Part shown: positions 58,600-64,000 of the stretch, in pieces
How positions within the stretch are numbered: position 1 is the stretch's first letter
How the letters are laid out: the number at the start of each line of letters is the position of its first letter
From: Torreya grandis
Lineage: Eukaryota > Streptophyta > Pinopsida > Cupressales > Taxaceae
Length of the DNA stretch: 64,000 bases
Assembly: GCA_037957365.1 (NCBI GenBank)
Contig: JARHVA010004907.1
Location: 429,001-493,000, forward strand
Direction: 5' to 3'
Notes under the pieces: generated by a model
What the model saw: only the letters and a program-made list of their open reading frames with translations
The model's database searches: none
Told to the model about the DNA's origin: nothing
Made by a program: the position numbers and the translations under genes

Positions 58600-60480
58600 A
58601 ACCTTAAATCTTTGGTCCTTCTTGACTAACTCAAACACAATTCTATAGTAACAAGATATGTGTCTAAATTTGTTTCACTTGTAACATATTATGGCCTCTT
58701 CATTAAAGCCTGCTAGAGGAACAAAAGAATTATGGCTTCTGTTTGACTCTGCATGACTTTCCTTCTCATTATTTATGAAATTGTTAACCCTTTTTCAACA
58801 TTCTATTTTATTCTGACCATATCCATTACAATAAAAATAGGGCCTATTTGTGTATCTCTAACTTGATTGCCTTTTGTATCTCTATTCCCTCCAACCTTCT
58901 TTGTTTGAGATGTCCTTTGTATTCTTAACTTCTTCTCTTTTTATTTCCTCTTTTGTAAGAGCTTTAGCATAGCTCTTTCCTTTTTCGTTATCTATGAAAG
59001 TAGTGGCCTCCCATTTCTCTTTTTAAAATTTGATACCTGTCTTATCTAACATTTATCTTTGAATCTTTAATATCTTATTCAACATATTAGTGTTATTCTC
59101 AAATTTAGAATCATTGGTTGCTCTATCATTAATTGCTTTATTTGTTTTCTCATGATCTACTTTTAAAGAAACAATTTAAATAACATAACTTTCACATGAT
59201 TTACTTAATTTTTTAATTTGTGTCATTATATCTCCTTCATTATTCTTGGCTTCTTCAAAGTGTGCTTGTAGATCTTCAATTATTTCCTTTGACTCCTTTT
59301 CATTTTTCTCGATCTGGAGCTTTAATCTTCAATTCTTCTTTTCAAGAGATTTTAACTCTTATAAGGCACAACTGAGTTCTCCTTCTAGATTTACTTTGGC
59401 TTTATCCTATTCTTATTCTTGATCATCTATACTTTTGCTTGCAGAGGCATATTCATGTATGGCCATGAATAGAATCTCTTCTTCTTCTAAATCACTGACT
59501 CCACTATCTTTGGTTGAACTAGGATCTTTAGAATACAAACTCTTCTTCTCAAATATATTCCTAAATTTTCCTTTGAAATTATTCTTGTATTTCCTTCTTC
59601 ATTTTCACCATTGCCCTTATCTAGGCACTTAGCTACAAAGTGTCCAATCTTTCCACAATTACAACATTTAAAAGGTAATTTTCTTTGATATTTACCTATG
59701 CCCTTTTTTGGCTTGCGAACGAATAGAGCTCCGTTGTCATCTTCATCATCACTAGAACTATCACTTGATTCTTGAATTTTATCCTTCTCTTTCTTTTATG
59801 TCTTGAAAGTAGATTCTCTCTTTGAGGGTTTCTCTTAATCGGTCCGCATCTCATATTCCATAAGAATACCATGTAGCTCATCCATATTTATCTTAGATAG
59901 ATTATTTATCTCTTCAATTGTCAAAAATTTTGCATCATATCTCAATGTTAGAGATCTCAAAACTTTTTGTACCATAATTGATTCTTCTAACTTTTCTCCA
60001 AGACCTTGAATCAAATTAACTATTTGATCAACCTACGAAAGATAACTTGCTATATTTTCTTCCTCTTCCATCTTCAAAGTCTCAAATTGTATTCTAAAAT
60101 TTTGAAGATTATATTATTGAACATTTTCATCACCTTTATAAATATTCTTAAGTTTTACCCAAGTTTCATGAGCAAATTTACATTGCATAACTTTAACAAA
60201 TTCTGATTCACATAAACCACATAAAATAATATTTAAATCTTTAGCATTATTTTCACTTGTCTTTATTTATACCAGAGTAGTTACAAGTGTCTGTAACTCT
60301 TCATATTCCTCCACCACTACTTACCAAATGTCAAATCTAAGGGCCATCAAATAAGTCTTCATCCTTATGCTCCAAAAATCATAATTTGTCACATCAAACA
60401 AAGGTGCCTTATTTGTAGAAAAACCTTCATGTGATCTAACCATCATACTTTCTTGATCTACCTTCAAGCTGTAAAACTTT
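58600..60480 (-). pseudogene. Copia gag
   Basis: From the right: a decayed capsid region (60480-59760), with VTNYDFWSIRMKTYLMALRF near 60390-60330, FDVWQV, then NDIKAKEATLTLRYDAKFL-like wording near 59930. A CCHC knuckle at 59690-59620 reads KLPFKCCNCGKIGHFVAKCL (C-x2-C-x4-H-x4-C, complete). Then an acidic stretch SGVSDLEEEEILFMAIHEYA (59500) and a long coiled-coil-like Lys/Glu region (ELKSLEKKN, QIEKNEKESKEIIEDLQAHF) to about 59000. A second knuckle remnant near 58830 (YFYCNGYGQNKIEC) has lost residues. Confidence 0.88.
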
Positions 60481-60494
60481 TTTCAAAGGAAATT

Positions 60495-60506
60495 GCTCTG
60501 ATAACA
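60495..60506 (-). other. Primer-binding site of copia element
   Basis: The minus strand reads TGTTATCAGAGC, two bases inside the 5' LTR: one change from TGGTATCAGAGC, the complement of initiator tRNA-Met. Confidence 0.9.
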
Positions 60507-60508
60507 AT

Positions 60509-61535
60509 TATTAACCACAAAATATACTGAGAAGGGGTGGTGAATTAGTATATTGTATATCTTTTACTTAATCTGATTTCTTTTCTTTTAACCACTTAAT
60601 CACACATTCAAGTTATGCAATAAAAATGAAATAATAATATGCACCACACAAGAGAGAGAGAGAGAGAGAGAAACACCAAATTTTTATGTGGAAAACCAAA
60701 TTGAAAAAAATCATGGAGAATAATCTCAAGTATATGAATGAGTACTAACTCAAATTACAAATCTCACAAGCACCAATTTGTAGGAGCATCAACCCATTTT
60801 CTGAGCACCAATACAATAACTATTTGTGAGCACCAATCTATAGAAGCACCAACCCCTTGAAAATATTAATGAGTACTAACCCATAGGAGCACCAACCCCT
60901 ATTGTGTATGAAACACAAATATTTCTCAATGTTTCTTACTCAACAAATGATAGAACTCTACAATATCTCCTACTTTTCTCTCTTTGAAAACAAATACAAA
61001 CCATGCACTCTCTTGCATCTTAAAAATGGCTTCTCAAGCCTTTATTTATACCTTTCCAAATGACCTTTGGCATTCACCCTTTGTGATCCTTCAATATTAA
61101 TGGAAAATGGCACCAAACTTACATGACCCTTCATATCCTTGCATTTGAAAATTCATATGGTGACCCTTCATAAGCAAATGCATCCTTTCCTCTTTTGTCT
61201 TTATCTTGGTGGCTTTTTATATTCCTAAAAGTTTCCCTTCATGGAAAAATATGCCATACCCTATTTTGTCTTCACATGGTGACTTTTGGAATTCCTCAAG
61301 ATGACTCTTCATGAGAAAATACATCCCATTCCTCTTTTGTCTTTACCCCATGACTCTTTGACTTCTCCATGGGCCCTCTTTTGACTTATATGAAACCAAA
61401 CAAATATTCATTAATATTAAATAAATATTAACACACATTAGCCAAGATATGAATATTAAAAATACCACTAAATGCAATGGGGCCTTTATCACCAATAATG
61501 CTAGACCTTTGACATCAATGGCAATATTTCCAATA
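60509..61535 (-). repeat. Copia 5' LTR (1027 bp)
   Basis: Plus strand begins TATTAACCACAAAATATACT and ends AATATTTCCAATA. Contains the TATA box at 61039-61050 (minus strand) and a short AG run at 60651-60671. Differs from the 3' LTR at scattered sites, so the insertion is not recent. Confidence 0.93.
61039..61050 (-). promoter_or_regulatory. TATA box of copia 5' LTR
   Basis: The minus strand reads TATAAATAAAGGCTTGAGAA, as in the 3' LTR. It would drive full-length transcription leftwards into gag. Confidence 0.7.
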
Positions 61536-61540
61536 GGGTA

Positions 61541-62759
61541 CACCAAAAATGCATGAAACAAAATAAGATATATGTAAAGCTTATCTGGATTAGTAAAATC
61601 CAAGATCAAATAAGGTAATCAACTATAATTTATTACAATACATGTTTATATCAATAACATGAACAAATTAGATCTGTTAAACCTAACCAAGGGATCTCTT
61701 ACCACATAAAACCAATGGAGAGGGTTTCAAATTCTCTAGGAAAATGACATTATGAAATGACCTTATCTAGGTATAATTACATAAAATAAAACTAATATAT
61801 TTCTCACTAAATATTATGGCACAAATGGGGATAATTAAACTTAAAAAACAATCAAAGGAACATGGTAGGTAAATGGATGCCTAAATCACCCAAAATGGAA
61901 GATGAAAATCAAATAAAATCCCTATATCTATACTAAGTTTAAGCATATAGGTAATATAAAAAAGGAGATATATATTTAACACATATTACTTATATAATAT
62001 CTATCTATCAAATTAAATAGTAATATTTAAGAATAAGAACCTTGGATGAACCTATTGAGTCTCAATCTCTCCCTTGGCCAATGGTGCTTTGCAATAGGTT
62101 GTTGTCACTTGTAAGGATCACACTATATAAATCAGATTTAGGCTAAAAGACTCCTAATTTTCATCTAAGACTTCTCAAAAGATATGTACTATTATAAGGA
62201 AAAACCCTACGCAATGGGTCCTTCAAATGTAGATTTAGTAGAATTGTGAAATGTAATGATGCAAATATGAACATTCCTCACTATTGGATTTAAATGAGTT
62301 TTGTATTTATAAAAATCAATAAATATTAACCCTTGTATTATTTTAGCTAACAAAATCATCCATCTTGATCCCATTAGTTGGAAAAAATTACCATTAGACC
62401 TCGAACTAAGTCAGTTAGGCCAACTTAGTCCTAGAACATGTGCTTAATACTTTCTAACAAGATCGACCTAGTTGACTTAGTTTAAAAAGGGGGTAATTGA
62501 TTAGTTGAGGGATATTGAAAGGATAAATGCTTAGGGAAATATATGAATGAGGTTTGGATTACTTTGGGAGTTGGATAAGTGGGAATGGGTTTAGGTAATG
62601 ATATAGTTGACCAAAAATATTGCAAAAAACCAATGGTTTTCCCACCCCTTTCCTAGTGAACCCTTTAAGGAATGTACTCAAAGAGATTTAATTAAATAGG
62701 TTTCTACAAGAAATAAAGTGACAAAAAATGATAAAGCTTAAAAATATTATGTGTATACA
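61541..62759 (-). repeat. LTR-R, right (5') copy, interrupted by copia
   Basis: With 54144-54151 (TGTTGGGTA minus its last base, which is part of the duplicated target) it forms a 1227-bp LTR. It continues CACCAAAAATGCATGAAACA and ends TATTATGTGTATACA at 62759. Two dyad units at about 62398-62480 flank ACATGTGCTTAATACT, as in the left copy. Confidence 0.85.
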
Positions 62760-63240
62760 CTTTTCATAGAAAGAGAAAAAGTTGTGAGGAAAAAATATAA
62801 AAATTTGGCGATGATGAGATGCTTTGGGTAAGTAAACTCAATGAATATATTTCTATTATTTATTTTTAACATTTGTGTTGTTATAATTTTTTTAATAGTA
62901 TTTATATGGGAATGTCATGAAAGAATCATGATAAGTAGAGGTTGTTTTAGTGTCAAGTGAGGAAGTTCAACATGGTGAGGATATGACTGTTGATGCCCTT
63001 GACACAGAACCTAATTCCTACTCTACAAACAATTTTGATTTACACCCTAGTGACAATGTGTATTTTTACACCAAATGTTATATTGATACAAAAGGCACTA
63101 TATTATCTATTGAGTGGGGTCAAACTTACCATGGTGTGCCAATCCTAAAGAAATTTTATATTGTAGTATTTAAAGGGATATTCATGAGGACATAAAGTTA
63201 CTAACCTTCACTAATATTGAGGAATACACATTGAAAAACA
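62760..63240 (+). pseudogene. Unidentified intron-like gene fragment
   Basis: Not recognised. A plus-strand segment before GGGTAAGTAAAC (62826) and one after TTTTTTTAATAG (about 62899) look like exons around a ~75-bp T-rich intron with GT...AG ends. The second is followed, after stops, by an open stretch 62950-63195 reading SSEEVQHGEDMTVDALDTEP, then DNVYFYTKCYIDTKGTILSI and EWGQTYHGVPILKKFYIVVF. It may belong to the same host sequence as the fragment at 39437-40620, split by the LTR-R element, but no shared motif proves it. Confidence 0.3.
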
Positions 63241-64000
63241 ATCTACATTAAAATGAAATTTGGCCTCTTGGTGATATCAAATTTGACACATCCCCTAGAA
63301 ATGTACCAAATCATTAAATTTTTTCATAATCGACATCATTTCTAGTTCCTTTTATTTTCATTAAACCCTTCCATAGTTTATTTTGATTCATCTCTATGTT
63401 ATAATTTCCTTGATGATTTGGATGAAGAGGATATGATGTCTTATAAAACATTATGATCCAAGGGGAAAACTATAATTAACATGTTAAAGTGTCACTCACA
63501 TTCATATAAACATACATTGAAGGCTTTGAGTCACATACAAAAATATGTCCAAGTTTACGCAATTGAAAACATAAAAGACTAAAAAGACATTAAGAAAAGA
63601 AAGAATACATGAAAATCATGCATGAATATATGTAATTTTTCATCTAAGAAACTCATAACATTAGAATATTTAGTAACTTATGTAATCAATAAGATATCAA
63701 TGTATAAGTAAGAAAAAAATATTGATGTATTTTATGTAGTGTAAGGAACTAGAGACGAACAAGAAATGATAGCCAAAGAGTGATATAACCTGTGGATGAG
63801 ATCCCATAGTGAGCTTGTTGAAGTCCATATAATCTATAAGATTCTTGTGTCTTATTTGGATTAGAGAATTGATAACATGTGATCACTAGGACACAAATGA
63901 GAAAATATGACAAGGGACTAGATTTGAATTATTTGATTAAGTCACTATTGCCTATGTGATTTTTTTGATTTTGTGATAGTATCACCTCTTTAAACTATGT
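63241..64000. other. Unassigned sequence at right edge
   Basis: AT-rich; a short plus-strand piece near 63400 (FLDDLDEEDMMSYKTL) could continue the preceding fragment. Nothing else recognised. Confidence 0.4.

Overview
The window looks like repeat-filled intergenic DNA from the nuclear genome of a seed plant with a large genome. It is strongly AT-rich. The only recognisable proteins are decayed LTR-retrotransposon polyproteins of plant lineages: Ty3/gypsy Tat-like elements with a second RNase H, a Ty3/gypsy chromovirus, and a SIRE-like Ty1/copia element. A gymnosperm or another giant-genome plant is a guess from the style of decay, not a demonstration. I see no intact host gene, tRNA, rRNA or CRISPR array. 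Domain borders were read by eye from homology and are good to tens of bases; LTR borders marked by direct repeats are more exact.

Layout. (1) 1-18648, minus strand: two copies of one Tat-like gypsy family in tandem, sharing a middle LTR (LTR-internal-LTR-internal-LTR, cut by the left window edge). The LTRs are about 3.2 kb and carry a degenerate array of short hairpins. (2) 18649-19180: an inverted fragment of a second LTR family, called LTR-R here. (3) 19185-24744, plus strand: a 5'-truncated relative of the first family, followed from 24745 by its 3' LTR start. (4) 24745-37862: mostly non-coding, probably LTR or other repeat sequence, holding a structurally complete chromovirus at 29288-34974 (5-bp target duplication GTTCA). 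(5) 37730-38615: the end of a family-1-type LTR joined to an LTR-R fragment. (6) 38700-41363: unidentified sequence with an acidic-tailed, intron-like gene fragment. (7) 41364-62759, minus strand: a second, longer Tat/Ogre-like gypsy element with 1227-bp LTR-R ends. Its 5' region holds a ~60-bp dyad-symmetric tandem array. Its right LTR was split by (8) a SIRE-like copia element at 54152-61535 (target duplication GGGTA). (9) 62760-64000: another unidentified intron-like gene fragment, then nothing recognisable.

The most unusual point is domain order. In all three copies of the first family the extra (archaeal-type) RNase H lies between protease and reverse transcriptase, giving gag-PR-aRNH-RT-RH-IN. 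The element at 41364-62759 keeps aRNH between RT-RH and integrase. Every polyprotein is interrupted by many stops, often where Gln or Trp is expected, as C-to-T decay of methylated, silenced DNA would produce. None should be active.
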